DNA of 13,014 bases from an uncultured Coriobacteriaceae bacterium (GTDB taxonomy: Bacteria > Actinomycetota > Coriobacteriia > Coriobacteriales > Atopobiaceae), in NCBI GenBank assembly GCA_900551595.1, contig URWR01000031.1, positions 1 to 13,014 of the forward strand, read 5' to 3'. Positions 6,795 to 13,014 of the stretch are shown piece by piece. Positions within the stretch are counted from its first letter, which is position 1, and every line of letters begins with the position of its first letter. The position numbers and the translations under genes were made by a program. The notes below the pieces were generated by a model. It saw nothing but the letters and a program-made list of their open reading frames with translations, was not told where the DNA came from and ran no database searches.

Positions 6795-7313
6795 ATGGTT
6801 GTCTATCGCATGAATCTGAGTGAAGAGAAGAAGGATGCGGCCGTTGAGATAGCTTTAATGAGCCCTGGCAATGTACGGCGCCGTCGTATTTGTGGTCCGT
6901 TGCTAGTAGCAACGGGCATACTGCTACTCATATGCGCCGCAATGTTGTTGCTGATCGGTAAAGCAGACATTCAGAGCATAGTATTTCTCATTGTTGGTAT
7001 TGCAGGATTGCTCTTGGGTCTTAAGATCAAGGCATTTCAGCACTTTGTGCTTAGAAAATCAGAACATCTGGTAGACAAGGCATTCCGCTCGGGTGTTGTC
7101 GAATATATCTTTGATGAGGATGGTGTGCATATCGAGTCACAGGTTGGTAGCAGCCTCTGCTACTGGGATTCTTTTGTCGAGTGTGGCTCTATGGGGCAAT
7201 ATCTCTACCTCAAACGCGGAGATAACAGAATCATTCTTGTGGATAAAAACGACCTTACTGAAGCTGAACTTACTGAGCTGACCGGTCTTTTGGAACGTCA
7301 CATCAACAGGTGA
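6795..7313 (+). CDS. YcxB-like membrane protein
   Basis: A protein of 172 residues with two neighbouring transmembrane helices near 35-57 (PLLVATGILLLICAAMLLLI) and 61-82 (IQSIVFLIVGIAGLLLGLKI). A soluble C-terminal domain follows, containing VEYIFDEDGVHIESQVGSSL, YWDSFVECGSMGQYLYLKRG and NRIILVDKNDLTEAE. This two-helix plus beta-rich domain layout is that of the YcxB family, whose function is unknown. The ATG at 6795 is supported by GGAGAGGA six bases upstream; the upstream in-frame ATG at 6729 would add a basic segment with no such site. The gene is divergent from the TetR gene and convergent with the exporter, and a hairpin follows its stop codon. It appears complete. Confidence 0.78.
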   Translation: MVVYRMNLSEEKKDAAVEIALMSPGNVRRRRICGPLLVATGILLLICAAMLLLIGKADIQSIVFLIVGIAGLLLGLKIKAFQHFVLRKSEHLVDKAFRSGVVEYIFDEDGVHIESQVGSSLCYWDSFVECGSMGQYLYLKRGDNRIILVDKNDLTEAELTELTGLLERHINR

Positions 7314-7319
7314 CAAAAA

Positions 7320-7353
7320 CAGGACATGGCCTCGATTGTGAGACCATGTCCTG
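7320..7353 (-). terminator. Terminator between the YcxB-like gene and the exporter, possibly bidirectional
   Basis: CAGGACATGG and CCATGTCCTG form a perfect 10-bp stem, which can be extended by CTC/GAG inside the loop. In the minus direction it is followed by TTTTTG, a good U-tract, so it is an intrinsic terminator for the bsh-exporter transcript. In the plus direction it follows the YcxB-like stop codon by six bases but has no T-run, so termination that way would be weaker. Confidence 0.78.
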
Positions 7354-7385
7354 CGGGAAAAAGGAGAGCTCGTTAGTGTGATGCA

Positions 7386-9109
7386 CTAGCTTTGCGGATG
7401 CTTCGGCTGAGATCCTGCTGGAGCTGCCTTAGCTGCTTGCACACTTGGTGTAGGCTTTGAATCTCTCGAGAGCGTTGTGATCCATGGAGTGGTAAGTAGT
7501 CCGAGCAGGACGATGACGATGCCTGCACCATAGGCTACACGTGTTGAATCGAAGCGAGCCTTAGCTTCCAGGTCTACCAGCTTGGCGCGTTCAGAATCGT
7601 CCATTTTAATATTGGCGATCTCATGCTCAATTCTGTATTGCTGCCAAGGTTGATGGTGAGTTCGGAGACCTGCTGAGCAACATCGGGTGAAATTGCCGGG
7701 TCGGCGGCCATTTCGTTGTGCAGGGTGGAGCTGATACCGAAGATAAGAACTGCACCAAGGAGTGCTACACCCAGAGCCTGGCCAACATTACGCATGGTGC
7801 TTTGAATACCGCCGGATTGCGATGCATCACGGTCGTTTACTGCAAGAGCAACAATGTTGCTTGCGTGGGACGATACGGTACCTGCGCCAACGCCAGCCAT
7901 AAATGCGCCAAGGTAAACACCTATGCGGTTTGCGCCATCAAGGGTAACCGAGAAAGCCATAATACCCAGCGCCAATGCCATAGCTACATAACCCACTTGA
8001 ATGACATGGCGCGGATTTGCCTTGGGGAAGAGCTTGGGGATACCGAGCGCTAGACCAAAGGTGGGTAGGCCAGTTGCGATGGAAATGGTGCCAACGTCGA
8101 TAGGTGTCCAATCAGCAACGAGCTGCAGATACGGAGACATAAGAATCGATTGAGCACCCATAAAGAAGAACATGAGTGCATTGGCTACTAAACCAGCAAG
8201 CACCTGCTTTGTGGTGATAAACGAACGCGGCAGGACTACGAGGCCATAGCGCTTCTCCTCGCGTGCTTCTACCTTAATAAGCACGCCAAGGATAATGATG
8301 CCCAGCACAACGAGGGGGATTGCCGGTGAGATACCAAAGAGGGTGAACGGAGCGGTGCGCATCGGCTTAATGAGGCCCCAGGAAGAGATGCTGGAGAGGC
8401 CAATGAGCATGCAGAAGAATCCCATTGCTGCAAGCCCTACGCCAATGGCATCAAAGTGAGATTTCTCAGGTTGCTGATCAAACTTTGGCATGCCAAGCGA
8501 GAGTACCACGACGCCAATAAAGTAGAGGGCGAGCACAAAGAAGGTAATGCGCATACCTGCTAGCTGCATAACGACGCCCAACATAAGTGGCAGTACGGCT
8601 GCGAGGCCGGAGGCTGCGCCAATGCAACCGAAGGCAACGGTACGATTGGCACCGTGATAAATGAAGGGGATGATGCCAAGGAGGGATGGAACGAGGAAAC
8701 TTGCACCCAGTCCTACGAGCACACGACCAACCCAGATGAAGAACATCATGTTGGGGGAAAGCGCCAGGGCAATCTCGCCTATAGCTGCAAGCAACGCGCC
8801 AATACGGAAGGTCTTTCAGCCGATCATCGTACCGGCAAGACCGCCTGCAATCATGAACGAGCCACCAACCAGTGGATAGATCATGTTAGCGAGCTGAATA
8901 TCGGATGTCGTCGCTCCAAGATCTTTCGTCAGTGCAGTTGCAGCAAGCGAAAGTGCGCCGTTATCACCGGTCGTGCCCATTTGAGCTAGGACGAGGATGA
9001 TAATAGGTAGTACGAGAAACTTCTCTTTACCTGCTCCAGGTGATGCCTTAGCCGCAGCGGCAGGAGCCGCTGTAGGCGTAGCTGAGGAAGCAGAGGTAGT
9101 GCGATTCAT
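7386..9109 (-). pseudogene. DHA2-type MFS exporter, interrupted by a TGA and a frameshift
   Basis: Joining three pieces gives a drug:proton antiporter-2 type exporter of about 575 residues and 14 helices. Piece one (9109-8819) starts with GGGAG five bases upstream and runs to GGLAGTMIG. A TGA at 8816-8818 follows, where the sequence continues in the same frame as KTFRIGALLAAIGEIALALS, so a Trp codon (TGG) was probably mutated. Piece two contains VGRVLVGLGASFLVPSLLG and GVGAGTVSSHASNIVALAV, typical of the family. Near 7615-7640 the frame breaks after GSNTELSM. Replacing one lost base (AGCATGAG to AGCAATGAG) joins it to piece three (7604-7386), EIANIKMDDSERAKL and the last helix GAGIVIVLLGLLTTPWI. 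It follows bsh by 65 bases on the same strand. By analogy with bile-acid transporters beside bile salt hydrolases in lactobacilli and bifidobacteria, it may have exported bile acids. Sequencing error is an alternative to decay. Confidence 0.82.
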
Positions 9110-9123
9110 GAGCACTCCCTTCG

Positions 9124-9140
9124 CCGGGTAGTAATCCCGG
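9124..9140 (-). promoter_or_regulatory. Small GC hairpin between bsh and the exporter
   Basis: CCGGG, a seven-base loop, then CCCGG. It lies in the 65-base gap, immediately ahead of the exporter's ribosome-binding site. No T-run follows, so it is more likely a processing, stability or translation element than a terminator. Confidence 0.35.
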
Positions 9141-9174
9141 AATTTGATAGATGATTTTGTGATCTAGCGAACGA

Positions 9175-10137
9175 TTAAGCAGCAGTAGCGATAAACGGAG
9201 CAGTGCCGCTCAGATCACAAGCGGAAAGCGGATACGCATGGATGGTGGGGTCATCATACGTTGCGTGATAGTAGGTCATTGAAGCAGCGGAGAAGCAGCT
9301 GGTGTAGAGCGTCTTTTCGTAGTCACCATTAGCCATCTTGGCTACGCCTACAGGTACAGCGGATGCACCGAGTGTGCGGAAGAGACGAGTTACATTGGCT
9401 TTTTCGCCGTCTTGGACAGGATAGTGTGCATTCACATATGCTGCACGTACGAGGCGTGCTGGTCCACCGTAGTCACCAGGCATACCTTGGACACCGCCAC
9501 CTGAACCAAAGGGCTTGAGTTCAGCGCGATCCCACGTTGCTGGCGCGGGCATACCCTCATCCATCATGAGGTAGTTGCGCAGGTTCTGGCGATGCCAACC
9601 GAAGTCAGGCTCATTGGTGAGCGCATCCACATCGTCTTCCCAAACATGCAAGCCATCTGCCATGCACTCAACAACCAGACTGCCCGTTGCGTCGCCAATA
9701 AGCCAATGGAGATTGGCTACTGGTAGCTGCTCGTTTACGGGTTTAGCTACGACGGTTGTATGAGCTAATGCTTCCCTTAGCTCATCAAGTGATGAAAAGT
9801 TTCTTGCAACCCAGTAGGGGAATTCATAAGCAGCAACGTTGGTGGTACCATCTATTGGGCTGGCGGCGTAGTGTGCACTTTGGGGAAAGTTGAGACCTGC
9901 GACCGCCAAGCCTGCATCGTTACCACAGTCGAAGTAGAGGGGAATACCTGCCACGATGATGCCCATACCCATTACGGTGTGGCCGTCTGCAGGATCCTCA
10001 GGACGCTCGAACGCCGTTGGAACTTTTGCTGCCGAAGGTGTTACAACCACCTTCTCTCCGTACCCCTGGGTCCAGTCCAGGTTCCTTCCGAAATACATTG
10101 CGCCGTTTTTATCAGTGAAGCGGATGCCCGTACACAT
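9175..10137 (-). CDS. bsh: Bile salt hydrolase (choloylglycine hydrolase)
   Basis: This N-terminal-nucleophile enzyme removes glycine or taurine from conjugated bile acids in the cytoplasm. The protein has 320 residues, the usual length. After removal of Met1, Cys2 becomes the nucleophile (MCTGIRF). R18 and D21 follow in MYFGRNLDW, N83 in VAGLNFP, N175 in ALTNEPDF, and R228 in GGPARLVRA. These correspond to the residues described as essential in the Clostridium perfringens enzyme (C2, R18, D21, N82, N175, R228). The presence of N175 in an LTNxPxF context favours bile salt hydrolase over penicillin V acylase, though the families overlap. The start at 10137 is fixed by the need for Cys2 and by AAGGGAG eight bases upstream. 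It is followed by the broken exporter, probably in one transcript that ends at 7320-7353. The upstream region is long and structured. Confidence 0.95.
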   Translation of the reverse strand: MCTGIRFTDKNGAMYFGRNLDWTQGYGEKVVVTPSAAKVPTAFERPEDPADGHTVMGMGIIVAGIPLYFDCGNDAGLAVAGLNFPQSAHYAASPIDGTTNVAAYEFPYWVARNFSSLDELREALAHTTVVAKPVNEQLPVANLHWLIGDATGSLVVECMADGLHVWEDDVDALTNEPDFGWHRQNLRNYLMMDEGMPAPATWDRAELKPFGSGGGVQGMPGDYGGPARLVRAAYVNAHYPVQDGEKANVTRLFRTLGASAVPVGVAKMANGDYEKTLYTSCFSAASMTYYHATYDDPTIHAYPLSACDLSGTAPFIATAA

Positions 10138-10150
10138 AGGGACGCTCCCT
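10138..10150 (-). promoter_or_regulatory. Hairpin that masks the bsh ribosome-binding site
   Basis: On the minus strand AGGGA-GCG-TCCCT lies immediately before the ATG, so the Shine-Dalgarno sequence AAGGGAG pairs with TCCCT next to the start codon. The stem is only 5 bp with a tight three-base loop but is GC-rich. It could lower or gate translation. Confidence 0.45.
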
Positions 10151-10156
10151 TCTCGT

Positions 10157-10183
10157 CTGTGGTAGGACCACAGGCGCTTGTGG
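10157..10183 (-). promoter_or_regulatory. Two overlapping, mutually exclusive hairpins in the bsh leader
   Basis: On the minus strand CTGTGGT-CCT-ACCACAG (10157-10173) is a perfect 7-bp stem. The preceding CCACAAGCGCCTGTGG (10168-10183) forms a competing stem of about 7 bp including one G-U pair. Both need the same CTGTGG (10168-10173), so only one can form. That is the layout of an attenuator or switch, but no ligand domain is recognisable. Confidence 0.4.
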
Positions 10184-10213
10184 AGGAAAGTTGGAGTACT
10201 TGTATCCGAAATG

Positions 10214-10227
10214 TGAATAAATATTCA
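10214..10227. promoter_or_regulatory. 14-bp palindrome upstream of bsh, candidate operator
   Basis: TGAATAAATATTCA has perfect 6-bp arms around two bases. It lies 77 bases upstream of the bsh start. A regulator-binding site is the simplest reading. Confidence 0.35.
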
Positions 10228-10413
10228 GTGGATGGCAAATCTTCTCGGCGAATAGAGCGACAGATCGTTCTCAATAAGGTTATTTTGACCTGCGACATCA
10301 TCAGGATTGAGGCTGAATGGATTAAAAGTACAATGAGCAATACTTTGATAGATAAAAGAAAAGAAAATTCACCAAGATAAGTTCTCTATAACCATTATGA
10401 CGTGCGTCTCATT

Positions 10414-10443
10414 ACTATCTTTTTATAACTTCTAAGAAGTCAA
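10414..10443 (-). promoter_or_regulatory. Possible bsh promoter with an overlapping palindrome
   Basis: On the minus strand TTGACT (10438-10443) and GATAGT (10414-10419) are 18 bases apart: five and four matches to the -35 and -10 consensus. The 13-bp palindrome ACTTCTAAGAAGT (10428-10440) covers the spacer and the inner edge of the -35, where a repressor would compete with polymerase. The resulting leader would be about 270 bases. The rest of 10184-10413 holds no gene I can support. Confidence 0.35.
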
Positions 10444-10476
10444 ATTATGGTTCGAAGCATTGTGCGTAAACACGAG

Positions 10477-10504
10477 CTCACATCGTTTTGAAATGACCTA
10501 TAAT
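10477..10504 (+). promoter_or_regulatory. Promoter of the dihydrouridine synthase gene
   Basis: A perfect TATAAT at 10499-10504 is preceded at 16 bases by CTCACA (10477-10482), a four-of-six -35. The transcript would start about 45 bases before the start codon at 10555. Confidence 0.55.
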
Positions 10505-10554
10505 TTACGTACTTTTTTGTTGTTCGCTTGTTTGAAAAAAAGAAGGATTACTCA

Positions 10555-11511
10555 ATGATTTTCTCGCTGGCTCCTATGGAGGGGCTTACGGGACATGTCT
10601 ATCGAAAAGTTCAGGCGGAATGCTTTGAAAAACTCGATCGGTACTACACACCGTTTCTTGCTCCGCCTCGTGTAGGCTCTTCATTTGGCAAGCGCGCAGC
10701 GAAAGAACTTGATAGTGTTTATCGCCAAGATCTCACCGTTATCCCTCAGCTGCTTACAAAGAATGCCGATGAGTTTGTCTGGGCAGCGCGGCTACTTTCT
10801 GAAATGGGGTTTACGGAAGTAAATCTCAATCTGGGGTGTCCTTCAGGAACAGTTGTTGCCAAAGGTAAGGGCTCGGGTTTTCTCCAAAACTTGGACGAGC
10901 TTTCGACTTTTTTGGATAACGTCTGCACCAAGTCTTGTCTTCCCGTATCAGTAAAAACACGCGTGGGTGTTTCAAACGACGAAGAATACGAAAAGATTCT
11001 CGATCTGTATTGCAAATTCCCGCTTACAGAACTGATAGTTCATCCCCGTGTTCAAAAGGATGGCTATAAAGGTGTTCCACGGCAGCAACTCTATGGAAAA
11101 ACGCTGGCACAAGCAGCATTTCCTGTGGCATATAACGGAGATATCTTCAGCTCTGATGAAATAACTGCCTTGTTGAGTACCTATCCGAAGACTCGCCACA
11201 TTATGCTTGGTCGCGGCGTCCTAACCAACCCAGCTTTAATACGTGAGTGGAATGGCGGTACCTCACTTTCAATTGATGAGCTTGAACATTTTCACAACAG
11301 ACTCTTTCAAGCGTATATGGAAGAGATGGGCGGAAACGCAGTCTTTCGCATGAAAGAGTGGTGGTGCTATGCCAAATATGCATTTTCAGATCCACGTACC
11401 GTGCATCGAACCGTGAGAAAGACTCGCTCAATCAAAGAGTATGCCGGCGCGACAGAGCGTGTTTTTCATACGGAAAGACTTGCCGATATCATTCGGTTTC
11501 AAGCGCAATAA
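10555..11511 (+). CDS. tRNA-dihydrouridine synthase family protein
   Basis: An FMN enzyme that reduces uridine to dihydrouridine in the tRNA D-loop or variable region. The protein has 318 residues, normal for the family. The FMN-binding start is FSLAPMEGLT (3-12). The catalytic cysteine is C95 in VNLNLGCPSGTVV. Further family elements are VKTRVG at 133-138, then IVHPR, YNGDI and IMLGRGVL in order along the TIM barrel, followed by a helical C-terminal domain. I prefer the ATG at 10555 because AAGGATT precedes it and the family begins almost exactly there; a TTG at 10528 would add nine residues. The divergent atypical sequence (GTVVAKGKGSG instead of the common VxKxGxG form) places it among the Dus-like paralogues common in Gram-positives, so I do not assign DusA, B or C. 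It is convergent with a TetR gene six bases away. Confidence 0.92.
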   Translation: MIFSLAPMEGLTGHVYRKVQAECFEKLDRYYTPFLAPPRVGSSFGKRAAKELDSVYRQDLTVIPQLLTKNADEFVWAARLLSEMGFTEVNLNLGCPSGTVVAKGKGSGFLQNLDELSTFLDNVCTKSCLPVSVKTRVGVSNDEEYEKILDLYCKFPLTELIVHPRVQKDGYKGVPRQQLYGKTLAQAAFPVAYNGDIFSSDEITALLSTYPKTRHIMLGRGVLTNPALIREWNGGTSLSIDELEHFHNRLFQAYMEEMGGNAVFRMKEWWCYAKYAFSDPRTVHRTVRKTRSIKEYAGATERVFHTERLADIIRFQAQ

Positions 11512-11512
11512 A

Positions 11513-11527
11513 AGACCTTATCGGTCT
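11513..11527 (-). terminator. Short hairpin overlapping the convergent gene ends
   Basis: AGACC-TTATC-GGTCT spans the stop codon of the minus-strand TetR gene. In the minus direction it is followed by TTTTATTG, so it could act as a weak intrinsic terminator for that gene, with the U-tract lying over the dus stop codon. The stem is only 5 bp. Confidence 0.3.
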
Positions 11528-12117
11528 AAAAGATCATCGAAGCGAACGTGTCGCGTATCACAAATCATGCGGGCAATTCGCTCAGGATCTTCTGAGCAGC
11601 CCCGCCGTATCCAGAGTTCTATGATTGCCATTACATGGCTGAGTGCTATCTCTCGAGCATACGAGGCGGGATAAATAGCGTTTCCGGCGATAGCAATATG
11701 CGCTCTGCAAAGTCCCTGTTCCATCAGTCCGTCGATAAGACGCTTAAACTTTTCAGAAAATTGAGGATCCCCTCCTTTTCCTGCAATTGCAGAGATAAAT
11801 GCGAAATCATCAACGACATACCTCAGTGCATCCCTTAAGACTTCGAAAGGAAAAATATCATCGGAATCAGTGTTGGCTGGTGCTGGCAGAGGGGTGAGCA
11901 GGATGTTTGCCAAATCCTTAATAGTTTCTTCTTCAAGTTGTTCAAGAAGGTCATTTTTATCGACAAAATGCAGGTAAAAGGTACCGCGATTAATGCCAGC
12001 ACGTCGAGAGATGTCACTTATCGTAATGGCGCTGAATCCTTTTTCTGACACAAGCTTAGTAAAAGCCTGCTTAATCCGAAGTCTTGTTTGAGTTGTGCGA
12101 ACTCTCTTTTCTGGCAT
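11518..12117 (-). CDS. TetR/AcrR-family regulator divergent from an ABC transporter
   Basis: A protein of 199 residues with a clear N-terminal helix-turn-helix at about 31-51 (ITISDISRRAGINRGTFYLH) preceded by FTKLVSEKGFSA, and a helical ligand domain. It ends PERIARMICDTRHVRFDDLL. The ATG at 12117 gives a normal N-terminus (MPEKRVRTTQTRLRIKQAF); its upstream site (AAAAGG) is modest. It is transcribed away from the ABC ATPase at 12266 across 148 bases, the usual layout for a TetR repressor of a divergent exporter, so control of the ABC genes is the best inference. That gap holds two GAGCTC sites 11 bases apart and short imperfect inverted repeats, but no single convincing operator. A TTGACA at 12150-12155 has no matching -10. 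Confidence 0.92.
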   Translation of the reverse strand: MPEKRVRTTQTRLRIKQAFTKLVSEKGFSAITISDISRRAGINRGTFYLHFVDKNDLLEQLEEETIKDLANILLTPLPAPANTDSDDIFPFEVLRDALRYVVDDFAFISAIAGKGGDPQFSEKFKRLIDGLMEQGLCRAHIAIAGNAIYPASYAREIALSHVMAIIELWIRRGCSEDPERIARMICDTRHVRFDDLLDR

Positions 12118-12265
12118 AGTCCAGGCCTTTTCACGTATGAATCAACAGTTTGACAAAAGTTGTGCACTTCAGAGCTCATGAAGAAAAAGAGCTCCGAGGT
12201 GATGGGTAGAATCCTACAACAAATAATAATCAACACGTTGTTTATTTAATGAGCACGGGGGAGCA

Positions 12266-12967
12266 ATGGCCTTTATTGAAGTGAGCCACGAATATAAGCG
12301 TTATCAGAGTGGAGATACGGAAATAGTAGCCAACAACGATGTGTCCTTTGAGATTGAAAAAGGGGAGCTTGTTGTTATTTTAGGTGCCTCGGGTGCTGGT
12401 AAATCTACCCTGTTAAACATTTTAGGCGGGATGGATAAAGCAAGCGAAGGCAGCGTAGTGGTGGATGGCTCAGATATTGCTACCTATTCCACGCGACAGC
12501 TAACAGACTATCGCCGTACTGATGTGGGGTTCGTCTTTCAGTTTTACAACCTGGTGCCAAATCTTACAGCCCTCGAAAATGTGGAACTGGCTTCCCAGAT
12601 TGTTCGTCATGCCGCGGATCCTGCCACAACACTTGCCAATGTGGGGCTGGCTGATCGTCTTAATAATTTCCCTGCACAATTGTCAGGTGGAGAACAACAA
12701 CGTGTTGCTATAGCGCGTGCAGTTGCTAAAAATCCAAAAATCTTGCTCTGTGATGAGCCAACAGGTGCACTGGATTATCAAACTGGCAAGCAGGTACTTG
12801 GCATACTTGAAGGCATGAGTCGTACGCAGGGAGCAACCGTCATTATCGTGACACATAACGCAGCCATTGCACCTATTGCTAATAGGGTTATCCGAATGCA
12901 TGATGCTCGTATTACGGCTGTTGAGACGCAGTCCGAACCCGCTCAAATAATGGATATCGAGTGGTAG
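12266..12967 (+). CDS. ABC transporter ATP-binding protein, MacB/LolD type
   Basis: The nucleotide-binding subunit of an exporter-like or FtsX-type ABC system, 233 residues. Walker A is GASGAGKST at 40-48, the Q-loop is Q92 in [12 protein letters not shown], the signature is LSGGEQQR at 139-146, Walker B is [12 protein letters not shown] at 159-170, and the switch histidine is H197. The motif [19 protein letters not shown] and the 230-residue size are typical of the MacB/LolD/antimicrobial-peptide export branch. The start has GGGGGAGCA directly upstream. The next gene begins 11 bases after its stop codon, so the two form an operon. The divergent TetR at 12117 is the probable regulator. The substrate cannot be told from the ATPase. 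Confidence 0.95.
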   Translation: MAFIEVSHEYKRYQSGDTEIVANNDVSFEIEKGELVVILGASGAGKSTLLNILGGMDKASEGSVVVDGSDIATYSTRQLTDYRRTDVGFVFQFYNLVPNLTALENVELASQIVRHAADPATTLANVGLADRLNNFPAQLSGGEQQRVAIARAVAKNPKILLCDEPTGALDYQTGKQVLGILEGMSRTQGATVIIVTHNAAIAPIANRVIRMHDARITAVETQSEPAQIMDIEW

Positions 12968-12978
12968 GGGTGCGCCGA

Positions 12979-13014
12979 ATGAGTAGCCAACAAGATAAGA
13001 TGCCACGTAAAACG
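12979..13014 (+). CDS. Start of the ABC permease partner (cut by the window edge)
   Basis: An ATG at 12979 opens a frame reading MSSQQDKMPRKT to the window end. GGTAGGGG lies upstream within reach. Its place right after a MacB/LolD-type ATPase predicts an FtsX-like permease; only 12 codons are visible, so the sequence itself does not prove it. Confidence 0.6.
   Translation, partial: MSSQQDKMPRKT

Noticed and set aside
7386..7604. A separate 72-residue single-helix protein overlapping the exporter end
   Set aside because: It has no good ribosome-binding site, and its sequence is the expected last loop and helix of a 14-helix DHA2 exporter, so a frameshift explains it better.
3004..8818. Use of TGA as a tryptophan codon (two TGAs sit where Trp is expected)
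   Set aside because: The HD gene and the YcxB-like gene end naturally at TGA, and intact proteins use TGG for Trp, so the standard code applies. The two TGAs are better read as mutations or errors.
9871..10380. 169-codon plus-strand open frame across the bsh start
   Set aside because: It is antisense to bsh and its leader, with no ribosome-binding site or recognisable domain.
1..13014. CRISPR arrays, tRNA or rRNA genes, phage integrase or transposase
   Set aside because: None could be recognised in either strand; repeats present are short palindromes, not regularly spaced arrays.

Overview
The window looks like an accessory stretch from a gut- or mucosa-associated Gram-positive anaerobe, most plausibly a coriobacterium of the Atopobiaceae/Olsenella/Collinsella kind. 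That placement is inference. It rests on gene content (oleate hydratase, bile salt hydrolase, a YcxB-like protein, a GRAM/PH-like protein, TetR-controlled transporters) and on moderate-GC genes standing next to a GC-rich block. No rRNA, tRNA, CRISPR array or recognisable transposase is visible.

Positions 1-3306 are largely a graveyard. In order they hold an unidentified left-edge reading frame with an in-frame amber codon, one intact small HD-domain protein (536-1030), a chimera of an AAA-type ATPase fragment joined to a frameshifted short-chain dehydrogenase (1043-1584), about 360 bases of broken reading frames, a frameshifted four-helix membrane protein on the minus strand (1943-2601), and a decayed cell-surface protein on the minus strand (2788-3306). 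Base composition changes abruptly at the joints, which suggests repeated insertion and deletion.

Positions 3360-10554 are a compact region whose recognisable enzymes act on host lipids. On the minus strand: a small GRAM/PH-like protein, a strong terminator, a full-length oleate hydratase (ohyA), and its upstream TetR-family neighbour. Three inverted repeats lie in the 184-base gap between regulator and enzyme. A divergent YcxB-like membrane protein follows. Then comes a minus-strand pair, an intact bile salt hydrolase (bsh) with all expected catalytic residues and a DHA2-type 14-helix exporter. The exporter reading frame is broken twice: a TGA in place of a probable Trp codon, and a one-base frameshift before the last helix. 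The 417-base bsh upstream region carries several hairpins, including one that masks the ribosome-binding site.

Positions 10555-13014 hold an intact tRNA-dihydrouridine synthase on the plus strand, a convergent TetR regulator, and a divergent MacB/LolD-type ABC ATPase followed by the first 12 codons of its probable permease partner.

I do not see a wholly new multi-gene system. The observations most worth checking are the lipid/bile gene grouping with its broken exporter, the structured leaders of ohyA and bsh, and the cluster of decayed genes, where real decay must be separated from sequencing error.
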